Below are positions 51,121 to 60,406 of a DNA stretch of 64,000 bases, piece by piece. The notes below the pieces were generated by a model. The model did not search any database, had not been told where the DNA came from, and saw only the letters and a program-made list of their open reading frames with translations. Positions within the stretch are counted from its first letter, which is position 1. Every line of letters starts with the position of its first letter. The DNA lies in the NCBI GenBank assembly GCA_032622095.1, contig CP136064.1:129257605-129321604 (forward strand), written 5' to 3'. The translations under genes and the position numbers were made by a program. The DNA comes from Siphonodentalium dalli (taxonomy: Eukaryota > Mollusca > Scaphopoda > Gadilida > Siphonodentaliidae).

Positions 51121-51920
51121 GATATATATATTCCCTGATTCTACAGATTCACTGTAATACATATACAAGTTCCCAAAATATTTCATTATACCCATTGACA
51201 GACGAAGCCCTGTGTGTGTATACCGATTTGGATTTATATATGAAGAAAGAGTGCTACATTTTTTAACATTTGTTTTGTCTGTCAAAATAATGACGATGAA
51301 TTAGCATGCCGGGCCCACGAACTTTGCAACCAGAGAAATATATACGGAACTTGGCTATATACATGTGTATGGCGCGAGGGCCATACACACAATCGTTTGT
51401 CGTTCCGTTGATAACATATTTCCCCAGTCTTGCAAACCCATTATGAAACCACTACCTTAACAACAGATTGCTATGTACGGCTTCAGTATTCCCAATTTAA
51501 GAAAAAAAAAAACAATGACCGACTAACCGGTTATTCAAATTGTCAAATGATATTGGATTTAGACGAGCAGAATAGAGATATTTGCATAGATATTTGCATA
51601 CTGGCATCGGATATGTAGTCGCCAATAGAATATCGGAACATCAGATCTGTCTCATACCCCGGAAACTCGGATTGCGACGCGTGCATGGGAGATAGAGCGG
51701 AATTGGCGCCATGGTGAGTCCCGATCTAATGGCTTCTCCATATATACTCGTGAATTATCCTGTGGGAATGGAATACCGTGGTAGTCCGTGACATTAATTT
51801 AGCTGCTGAACTAATTATCGTGATTGCTTGTGATAAGATATTAAGTTTCCACGCGAGACGATTTACAAATCACACGACGTTCGATCCATATTCTCGTCGG
51901 ATTTCGTGACGTGGGCCACG
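51121..51920 (+). promoter_or_regulatory. Probable 5' region of the universal stress protein gene
   Basis: No open frame dominates here. Features that fit a promoter or 5' leader are a TATATA at 51739-51745, a GGCGCCATGGTGAGTCC (51704-51720) that contains a perfect splice donor GTGAGT directly after an ATG, and a cAMP-response-like TGACGTGG at 51907-51914, which also holds the hypoxia-type core ACGTG. None is tested; positions relative to the ATG at 51921 are the only support. Confidence 0.3.
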
Positions 51921-52002
51921 ATGGCTGTCAGGCCCCGAAGACGCAGCCGTACTGTTCTCATCGCCATAGATGATAGCGAGTTTTCGGAATATGCCTTCAA
52001 TT
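51921..52002 (+). CDS. Universal stress protein (UspA domain), first coding exon
   Basis: The ATG at 51921 is in good initiation context (GCCACGATGG). The 27 codons read MAVRPRRRSR, then TVLIAIDDSEFSEYAFN, and stop in a split codon T/.. at a perfect donor GTAAGT (52003). TVLIAIDDSE.SEYAFN is the first beta strand and start of the first helix of the UspA fold. Animal members usually read VLIAVDGSE.SEYAF.W at this place, so the split T would be completed by GG to give W, which fits the phase. USP proteins bind ATP or act as dimers in stress responses; they are cytosolic and multiplied in molluscs and cnidarians. The basic RPRRRSR leader is common in short form. Later exons, with the G-x2-G-x9-G(S/T) nucleotide loop, were not found in the remaining 8 kb to 60 kb, so the gene may have a long intron, extend past the window or be broken. 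Confidence 0.65.
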
Positions 52003-52460
52003 GTAAGTTTAATAATTGTCCTCCGAAAAGAATGACTGTCGAAATGAGCGGTGTCGAAATGAGCAGTGTCCATCCGTCCAAAATAATTGTTGTCTGGGTG
52101 ATAACTTGAATATTTTACAAGCTTTTTTAAATTTCATAAATGGTTTACATACGATAAAGTCCTGGTCAAGTTCGAATTTGGGTCTGGCCAGACAATTTTG
52201 ACAGAGTTATTTCCCTTTTTGTATTTGCAGATTATTATTATTATTATTATTATTATTATAATGTCCTATGATAACTTACATTTAACCTATTGCTTTCAAA
52301 GTTGGTATCTGGATTACTCACATGGAAAAGCAGGTCAATTTCGAATATGGGTCCGGTCCAATCTTTTTGACATAATTATGCCCCATTTTGACTTAGAATT
52401 GCTGTTTATTTTGACGTCCGAGTGATAACTTTATAGTTTTATTGTTGTCTGCATGGGTGA
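52003..52460 (+). repeat. Tandem intronic repeats and an ATT microsatellite
   Basis: Three starts of a unit of about 155-170 bp (GTGATAACTT or ATGATAACTT at about 52099, 52268 and 52422) each lead to CCTATTGCTTTCAAA or its decayed form, CAAGTTCGAATTTGGGTC or CAATTTCGAATATGGGTC, and TTTTGACAGAGTTATTTCCC-like ends. (ATT)n fills 52231-52260. The family looks related to the 190 bp repeats at 41.3 kb (GAGTTATTAACCCTTTT). It lies in the first intron of the USP gene. Confidence 0.7.
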
Positions 52461-53911
52461 CGTCAAATTTAGAAACTGGATTATTGACATGAAAATACAG
52501 GTTAAAAATAACAGATATGAATCGTGGACATTTGGCCGAAAAAGCTTCTATTAAATAATATAGATTGTATTTAGAATTGTTCTCATATAATCCTGGTACA
52601 GTAAAAAGAGGGCAATTTGTAGCAGAACAGAAATTTTGCGGAAAAGTTCGGAGCCTACAAAGAGGACGAAATTTTATCGTGTTAAGTATAGCACCCTCAA
52701 TCAACGGTAAGTAACGGTAAGAGGAATATTATATGGTCAGAAATGATTATTTTTCAAACTAATATGGCCTATAAATCGGTGTCTTCGCATATAGACGAAC
52801 GCGAACCTAAAATAAATACGTTATAAACGGGATAAACAAAACCATGATGCTGAAATGAGTTTGGTATGTTTGTAAGACAATGAAGTTAACATCATATATA
52901 CATTTCTTCAAATTGAGTCTGAATCTGGGCTAGCAAACTCTCCACCCAAGCGCTTTTGCTCACTGCTTCATTCTTTTTAGGTTCATAACAATTGGTGTTC
53001 GCGAATCTTGATGCCATGTGGTTCCCCAATGTTCTATATGGCTGCCAATTCAAACGCGAACAACTTATCGTCCGCTAATTCAGTACTGTTAGAATTCCAA
53101 CAAATGATGAAAGTTAGATGTAATATTGAATTAGAAGTATAAAAAAAATGGTATCTTTTGGATTTCCATGTGGAAATTCCTCAGACAATATTATAGGAAT
53201 TTGCATCCTTCTTTTCAAAAGTTATATATACTCATGTAAACTGAGATCTAATAGACCCAAATATAGCTGGCTTCTTAGTACGGCTAAAATGTTATAAAAC
53301 AATGTAGAAGTTAGGTACTTTGCATTAAAACAAATTAGACTGAACTTTCAAAATAGATGGAAAACAATTCAAGAACTATTCCATAATTGAGTGGTCACGG
53401 TGCTGCAGATAGAAATCCTAAATATAGTATATCTATTACTCACCCATTTTCAGCTTATGACTCATATATAATAGAGAACATTGAACCAGTATGCTGAGCG
53501 TTGTAGTTTACACCATAATTATTGTAAACAAATTACAGTATAATGGAGAGAAATCTTCTTCACCTCATTCAATATATGCATATATTATTATAAATTATGA
53601 AATATACAAAGAATTGAAAACTTAACTATTCTACTAATCAGTTAACCAATTGTACAACTATAAACTCTTCCTAGTGTTAAGAACAACTGGTAACAGGACA
53701 TTAATGATATCTACTGTACCGTGCTTTCCATTTGAGCTTTTAGAAATTATATGAATTTTCCTTCTTTATATATATAAACACATGTATATTATAGTATGAT
53801 TTGTTAAAAACGCGACATATAATATATGCAAGAATGATTTTCATTCAAAAACTTATTATGATTATTGCTCAATGATTTAGTATGTTTCCAATTTAGAATT
53901 TGGAACTTAGA

Positions 53912-53912
<1 letters not shown>
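52460..53912. other. AT-rich intron or intergenic stretch
   Basis: No gene recognised. The plus strand has many polyA/T runs and the only long frames (103 codons on the minus strand at 52393-52704) lack known features. If the USP gene continues, this is intron. Confidence 0.4.

Positions 53913-53913
<1 letters not shown>

Positions 53914-53983
<70 letters not shown>
53914..53983. repeat. (TA)n microsatellite, about 35 dinucleotides
   Basis: A perfect run of TA of about 70 bp. Such runs extrude cruciforms and are unstable; the copy number in this consensus is unlikely to be exact. Confidence 0.98.
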
Positions 53984-53989
<6 letters not shown>

Positions 53990-54099
53990 GTCTGTCTGAT
54001 GCAGGCGCGAGCCCCCTTTGAGTGATTCGTATTTTTTCCTGGTATTCCGGTCACATTATGAATACACTATAGTAATGACCCCATCTAGTTGGTGAACAT

Positions 54100-54320
54100 G
54101 CAGTGAATCGTGGATGTCGGAATAATCCTGAGTCACTCATGGGTCTGTTCGCGCTGGTACACGAGCAACTGTTACGCCGTCAATCCGCTAGGGACCTTAA
54201 CTCAATTGAATTGTTTTTTGAAACTTTAAAAATATTTGTATACGCAATAAATGTATTGACTCCATTTATATGCAATAAAACTATTTGACTTTATTTGACT
54301 TTGACTTGAATGATATGTAA
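54100..54320 (+). mobile_element. Possible retrotransposon 3' tail
   Basis: The sequence from 54103 has a short open frame, then CTTTAAAAATATTTG, two AATAAA-type signals (54246, 54273), and ends in TATTTGACTTTATTTGACTTTGACTTG, a short-period tail of (A)TTTGACTT units. A poly-adenylation-like region followed by a short simple repeat is the usual 3' end of non-LTR elements. No reverse-transcriptase domain is recognised, so the class is open. Confidence 0.35.
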
Positions 54321-54604
54321 ATATATGACCATGTATTTAGACCCAAATAAAAACATTAAAAAAAAAATTATCGTCCGTAGAGCTTCTTCAGGTGTTGAAA
54401 CAATCATACTGTCACAGGTCGAAATAATTCTTTCATCAGACATTTTAAATTGTTGGTTTACACACATAGCACTCACACATGCATGCTCGTGATTTGTCAT
54501 AAAACATCGGACCGGGAAGTCTCTATACCACCGACTGATGTCAATGATTTTCCTCCCACTCAAAACGTTTTTTTTTAGTTTGGCCATATATATATAACTA
54601 GAAG

Positions 54605-55444
54605 GTGACCCGACTTCGTCCGGGCTTTGACCTTGAATTGTCCATTTTGAAGGTCAAGTGGGGTCCAAAACACTGCCCGGACAAAAGTACCCGACAAATA
54701 TGCCCGTCGAAATCCATCCGGTTTTATCCGATTTGACCTTGAATTGATCATTTTGAAGGTCAAGGTCAGGTCGGGGTCACGACTCGACCCGTCCAAAACA
54801 CTCAGTGGACAAAAGTAACCCCACGTATCAAATTTCGTCGAAATCCCATCAAAATTGGCGATATGACCTTGAATTGACCCGATTTCTAGGTCAAGGTCAC
54901 GTCGCACGGGCAAATGAATATGCTTGAATTGATCATTTTGAAGGGCAGGGTCAGGTCGGGGTCACGATTTGATCCGTCCAAAACACTCAGAGGACAAATG
55001 TAACCCTATGTATAACATTTCGTCGAAATCCCATCAAAATTGGCGATTTGACCTTGAATTGACCCGATTTCAAGGTCAATGTCACGTCGCACGGGCAAAT
55101 GAATATGCTTATGAGACTCCCCATACGAAAGTACCCCCACATACCAAGTTTAATCGAAATCCCGTGATATTCGGGCGTTTGACCTTGAAATTACCCGATT
55201 TCAAGGTCAAGGTCACGTCGCACGGGCAAATTAATAGGTTTATACCACTCCCCGGCCGAAGGTACCTCCACATACCAAGTTTAATCGAAATCCCGTGATA
55301 TTCGGGCGTTTGACCTTGAAATTACCCGATTTCAAGGTCACGTCGCACGGACAAATTAATAGGCCCATGCCACCCCCCGGCCGAAAATACCCCCACATAC
55401 CAAGTTTCATCAAAATCGGCTCGGCCGTTTTCGAGTTCATCGCG

Positions 55445-55488
<44 letters not shown>

Positions 55489-55490
55489 TC
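54605..55490. repeat. Tandem repeat with TCAAGGTCA motifs and a (CA)n tail
   Basis: Six or so units of about 120-185 bp begin with TTGACCTTGAATTGACCCGA or TTGACCTTGAAATTACCCGA and continue with CACGTCGCACGGGCAAAT, CCCACATACCAAGTTT and CGAAATCCCGTGATATTCGG. The last unit ends CAAGTTTCATCAAAATCGGC, GGCCGTTTTCGAG, then a (CA)n run of about 41 bp (55446-55486). Segments like the last one (TTTCATCAAAATCGG..CAGCCGTTTT) are common at the 3' ends of dispersed invertebrate repeats, followed by a microsatellite. Open frames here, up to 112 codons, run through the repeat and are not genes. Confidence 0.85.
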
Positions 55491-57074
55491 TTCCAAAATA
55501 TATAATAGAAGTGGCATATCGATCACAAATAATCTTAAAGTTAAGACCTATACGTTGTGATCCGCAGTTGGTCCGAAATGTGGATGGGATCTAGTTCATG
55601 TATATATTATTATAAACACATTTAACTGAATAACACCTTGCTAGCACGGAGGGGTGTTTCAGAAATGGTAGTAATTAATAACCAACTGGTAAGCTATAGC
55701 AGTGACGTGGCCAGTGCATGGTTGCAAGATTGGCGGGGTGTCCGCTACTAACTGTAAACCGCCACGACCGGACTATATATACATTTCTAATTGCTGTAAC
55801 AAAAAATATATTTACATAGAGTTGAACATCATTTGCGATTCAAATAACCCAATCGCACTGTAGACAATAATCATGTTGAGACAATTAGTCCGAACATTTT
55901 CACATCGAGGATAATAGTAAATGATTATACTCAGTTTTTTTTATATAAATGCTTATGTCAGCTATTATTATTATTTACTTGCCTTTCTATATTATTATGT
56001 TATAATTTGATTGTAAAATGTATTGTATATGTACCCCGTATATATATCGGCAAGATAATAATACATAATATGTGTTATTTTATTATTATTATTATGTATA
56101 TTATCATAGCATGTATATAGTATACGGACCGCGCGGGCACACCGGGATCCGCGAAATAACATATCATATCACTGTGAACCGGCCCACAGACCCCTGGGGG
56201 AATTACTAAAATAACAATTATATATTTTAGTAATTTTCCCCAGGGGTCTGTGAACCGGCCGTCTGTTCACGTGTTGTTCATTATAGACGCTCTTTATTAG
56301 AAGTCGTTGATTTGGTTTTTATTAAAACATATAGGCAGAATGTCGTTCAACGTAACATACTTTCGAAGTGCATACGCAGTTTGTTAATTATAACAGGCGT
56401 TTAGCATATTTGTAAACAGAACCAGAGCAAATGGCATTAACATCATTTATATATGGCTTCTACAAGTATGTCTCAGATTGGAAATAAGTCTATTGGGAGC
56501 GCGATATGAAGTCCTATTCACATTTTAGCAATATAAATAAAGAGCGTTTTGTGTTAGTATTCCGTGAATGTTGGCAATTAATAAAGAGCGTTTAGCTCAG
56601 TGCTTCCATTGTGGTGTATTGTATGTGTATGTCGTCGTGGCGACATATTCGGTTTCCTGGTATTATAGATGCTTCAAAGGCGTATAATGTATTAGAACCT
56701 ATAATATCAGCATTGAAAGGTGCGAACATATGTCTCGCGTCGCCTTAGTGCCATGTTATATGGACGACGGTTCACATTCCGAGTTACGATGTATAAGTCC
56801 CTTTAATAACTTAAATAAAATATTTGAGCTCGTTACGTTTGTATAAAATAGGCATTGGAAGCATGCAGCTATGTGTGGATGGGGTCTGACGCGAAAACAC
56901 AGTTAAAAAGCGCGCTCGTGCAGTTAAGAATATATGCACCATTCATTATACTGATTATCGCCCTTGCATTAAAATATCATAATTATCTTAGACACGCCCT
57001 AGTATCTGTCACCAGACACTGTACCTAGGCATATAACATACACAGAACCAACATTTTATGTGCATAGCTGTAAT
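55490..57074. other. AT-rich spacer with a hairpin, no gene recognised
   Basis: GTGGCATATCGATCACAAAT with AATCTTAAAGTTAAGACC at 55509-55548 is also present, in rearranged order, at 57850-57897. Palindromic AATAATACATAATATGTG and its mirror at 56065-56107 and the strong hairpin at 56185-56252 are the other structures. No frame is convincing. Confidence 0.4.
56185..56252. repeat. Near-perfect 30 bp-stem hairpin
   Basis: CACAGACCCCTGGGGG, AATTACTAAAATA (56185-56213) is inverted as TATTTTAGTAATT, TTCCCCAGGGGTCTGTG (56223-56252) with a nine-base ACAATTATA loop. Stem mismatches are limited to about two positions, and outside the stem GTGAACCGGCC and GAACCGGCC continue as partial matches. A short foldback element, a palindromic MITE or a precursor-like hairpin are all possible. 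Confidence 0.85.
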
Positions 57075-57248
57075 AAATTGTCGAGAGCCAGTCTAAAAGC
57101 GCGCGAACTTAAATTACTACTTAAGTAGGACTTAATCTTGTTTTGTGAAACGCGTTCTTGAAACGGAAAAGTTACATCATAAGATCCGCCTTAGATCTTA
57201 GATTAAGTCCATCTTAAGATAAACTTATGACATTGCTTCATGAAACAG
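57075..57248. mobile_element. MITE-like element, second locus
   Basis: About 90% identical by eye to 819-987, starting AATTGTCGAGAGCCAGTC and ending CTTCATGAAACAGACCCC. It is the only copy outside the large direct repeats and so proves that the segment is dispersed. Confidence 0.6.
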
Positions 57249-57404
57249 ACCCCAGATCAGAGAAATATAGAAGAGATCGGTGGTTTATACTTCAAAAACG
57301 TTTCTTTGTCAAACTTAGAATCCTAACTGTTTCAGTCTAAAAAGACGATCTTTAAAATCAGTAATTTGGAAACACCGCTCTTAAAAAAAACGTTCTTTAC
57401 AATA

Positions 57405-57476
57405 ACAGGTTTACGCTGATAGAGCGTATAACAGTGTGAGTATCGGGTGCACTGGTCCGATCCCCGACCCGTTTTT
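57405..57476 (+). mobile_element. tRNA-like head, probably of a SINE
   Basis: CGCTGATAGAGCG (57414-57426) has the form of a D arm (CGCT/AGCG stem) and A box. GGTCCGATCCCC (57454-57465) is one base off the B box GGTTCGATCC. The spacing of about 40 bp between them is that of a tRNA. GTTTTT at 57471-57476 would stop RNA polymerase III. The acceptor and anticodon arms do not pair properly, so this is a decayed tRNA-derived element or chance, not a working tRNA. Confidence 0.35.
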
Positions 57477-57703
57477 ACATTTTGTGAAAATGGCTTCATA
57501 TGGATATAAATTATGCCTCCGTCTGAAGGTTTTGTTTGTCCAATTAAAACAAAAATTATGCAGACGAGTCCTCTCGAGCAGGGAACAATCAACTGAATAT
57601 AGTACACAGTAGATAGCATACCTGGTCAGCTGGAGATTTGGCTTTGGACCTGTGACCGAAAACTCATCTTAGCCCAAAGTGTTATTGATCAGGGCCCTGT
57701 TTC

Positions 57704-57885
57704 ATGAAAGCAACTTATGACATAGTTGGGACTTAATATGGTCATAAGTTCAAACTTCAGTCATAAGTGCGTTTCACGAACAAGGTCTTAACTTAAGATG
57801 GTCTTAACTTTGGTCTTAACTTTAAGACTGGTGTGATGTGTCTTAAGATAATCTTAAAGTTAAGACCCACGTGATAAGTGGCATA
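57704..57885. mobile_element. MITE-like element in opposite orientation
   Basis: It starts CCCTGTTTCATGAAAGCAAC, the reverse complement of the ends at 987 and 57248, and holds GTTGGGACTTAATATGGTC, GCGTTTCACGAACAAGG, and repeated GGTCTTAACTT/TCTTAAGA motifs. It has no coding capacity. It ends near GTGATAAGTGGCATATCG. Confidence 0.5.
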
Positions 57886-57959
57886 TCGATCACAAATATG
57901 GCGGCCTATGTTATTTTGCAATTACGGAGATATCTGTACATTGTCTGTGGTGGGCAACT

Positions 57960-59800
57960 CGTCGTCTGGTATACAGGGTCGTGGCTACAGAGTGAGAGGG
58001 GGTGTTTGCCTCGAAATGTCCAACTACACCCCCTTAAACAATACCAAATTCTCTTTGGGTTTAAACATTCCATCTGGTACCTCAAACTTTCGAAAACCAA
58101 AGTTTGGAGAGAGCACCCCACCCCCACCCCCCCCCCCCCCCCCCCCACCGTATAACCATAGGGTTAGTTTGGTAAAAACAATTCAGAGCACAGGCTTATC
58201 ATCAGGGACGTGGCGAATGGGGTTTGTGTGTTGTCTACCCACCCCCCCCCCCCCCCCCGCCCACACACACACACACTTTGGTCAAAATGTTTAGCAATTG
58301 GAAATTTCATGCCTGACAAAACAACATTAATCGTACACTATATATAGGTTTCAATTGTTTGAATTTCTAACTAGTACAGGAATGTGTTGTTAAACTTGTT
58401 TTAGACAAACAGCAGCAACCGAAATGGGAATCAGTTGGAAAATCACCAACTTTAGGGGCGTCAGGTCAGGGGGGGGTCAGAAAAAATTTCCAGGCACGTA
58501 TGATGGGGTGGGTGGGTGTCTCTCGTGTCCGAAAAGCAGTTTTTTCCATGTGCCAAATTTTTCTCCATTTCGGAAGTTGGATCAGTTGCACAATGGCCAA
58601 CAATAAACCAAATTCAACTTGATAGAACAAGAAACTGCGCTATTGGAAAAAATAAAATTTAATCAGGATTCCATCTACTGATACAACAAAATAAAAATAA
58701 CTATGCAGAACTCAGCTGAAAATAAGCAATAAAATGAAAGCACACTTGACCATATGTGACATGGAAATAAAGATATAATAAATAATGGAATAAAATAGAC
58801 TTTTGACAACGTAAAACATAAAATCTTAACATATAAATTGAAGGCCAGTTGGGTCAGCTTGAACAATTTCAAATTGTTTTCCAAGTTAATGTGGATCAGC
58901 TTGTAATGTTAATCACAGTAACAAAGTTTTATCGTCACTGATATCGTGAGCAAAAAAAAGAAGTGAGATTGGGCTATCCATCCATATGTTATTCCCAATT
59001 GTTACGAAGCCTATTAAGTCAGGCAGTGGCTACCAGCCTGCCATTACACGCTATAACATGTTTCCTCAGTTCTGGTTTCTGAGATGCCCCAAGAAGAGTC
59101 ATGCGGGTATATCATGGTTATGTTTGGTATTAGCATTATTCTTCAAACTGGGATGAACTGGGATGAACAGTTGTATTTCCACATGTTTTGATAAAAAAAA
59201 TTGGTTCAAGCAATATATCACATAGGAAATATCAAAATATCAAATAATCACTATATATTATGAAAATGAATGTTAATAAAAACTTTGGCACTCTGCCTAT
59301 CCCTAGAAATATGATTATGTTGACACATATCTTGATTAATGACACTTATATGATAATTTCAAATAGTATCGTTATCTTCATTATGCACTGTTCTATTAAA
59401 ATCTCGCGCAATAAACTATTTAGGGGGTGGGTGTCCAAAACTGACCGGAAAAAAATTCCTGAAACGGAAAAAAAAGGGTGGGTGTCCAAAATTGCCTGGA
59501 AAAAAAGGCCGAAAACGGAAGAAATTGGGTGGGTGGGTGGTCCGAGGCCGGAAAAAATTAAAATGATCATACGTGCCTGGAAATTTTTTTCGACCCCCCC
59601 CCCCCCCCCCCTCCCCCCTCTGGTCAGGTTAGAAATTTCGAACTGTTGGAATATTTGAGATACCAATTGGAAAGTTTATATCCAACGGGTGGGGTGGACA
59701 TGGCATTTCGCGAACATGGAAGTTTTCCCGGTTCAATTAAGGGGCGGGTGCAGTTGGAAATTGCACGATGTACCCCCCCCCCCCCCCCCCACAGAGACCA
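57960..59800. repeat. Element with inverted copies and poly-C tracts
   Basis: 58430-58510 (GAAAATCACCAACTTTAGGG, GTCAGAAAAAATTTCCAGGCACGTA) is matched in reverse orientation at 59560-59660 (TACGTGCCTGGAAATTTTTTTCGACC). 57960-58100 (CAACTACACCC, CATCTGGTACCTCAAAC) is matched by 59640-59780 (TTTGAGATACCAATTG, GGGCGGGTGCAGTTGG). The element therefore faces itself with about 1 kb between. Poly-C runs of 17-26 bases lie at 58125-58146, 58242-58258, 59595-59611 and 59773-59790, and 59420-59560 repeats GGGTGGGTGTCCAAAA three times. Frames that read proline or glycine runs are not genes. Confidence 0.6.
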
Positions 59801-59829
59801 ACTAGCCACCCTGAGCCACATCGAATGTA

Positions 59830-60406
59830 TGATATAGTCAATTATCAGCTGTGTGTGTGACCTATAGATAATATATATTATAAAATTGTATTACCCACGA
59901 ATTAAACTTTTGATAAGAATTGTGGCCTTGCTCAAAGCTCACAATCTCCTCTATGTTATTCCATGTGTGTGTGGGGAGATGGGGTAAAATGAGATCAATT
60001 AATGTATTGATTCTTTCGTCTTTCCAAATTTCCGTCGGCTGTTTTGCAGGGGTGGGATGACCATTGTACAGCATACTGTATATATGATATACATACCCGT
60101 AACGATGACACCCCTTAATGCGAGTGTGCTAATGAAAACGTAGTTATATATATATATCCATGTTATGACAGCCGCATAAAACATCTGCATAAAAATAATG
60201 AAAAAAGTAACTCTAACAAATATTTTTCATTTCCCTTTGAATCGAAAACTGACCTATGTGTGTCCTGATGACATCGCCGATTTATTTTGATTATTGCTAC
60301 ACGTAGAGAGCGGTGGTCGATAATACACGTGTTATGTCGGCTCACATAAAAAAAATCGCCGCCTGATCATTGCTCTCAGTGGATTAACTCGGCGTAAATG
60401 CATGGT
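59830..60406. other. Right spacer before direct repeat B
   Basis: No gene recognised. GTGTGTGTGACC, an AT-rich stretch and a minus-strand open frame of 70 codons are present. The sequence just before 60407 (AATGCATGGT) differs from that before 472. Confidence 0.4.

Noticed and set aside
54575-54913. Minus-strand frame of 112 codons
   Set aside because: It lies fully in the TCAAGGTCA-bearing tandem repeat, and its peptide repeats with the DNA unit.
55240-55594. Open frames over the (CA)n tract reading cysteine/valine or threonine/histidine runs
   Set aside because: They are translations of a microsatellite and of a tandem repeat, with no homologous protein features.
57405-57476. Functional tRNA gene
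   Set aside because: Only the D arm and the B box fit; the acceptor and anticodon arms do not pair. It is kept only as a SINE-type relic.
57871-58294. Proline-rich and glycine-rich open frames over poly-C tracts
   Set aside because: The proline or glycine runs come from homopolymers inside a repeat that recurs in reverse orientation at 59.6 kb.
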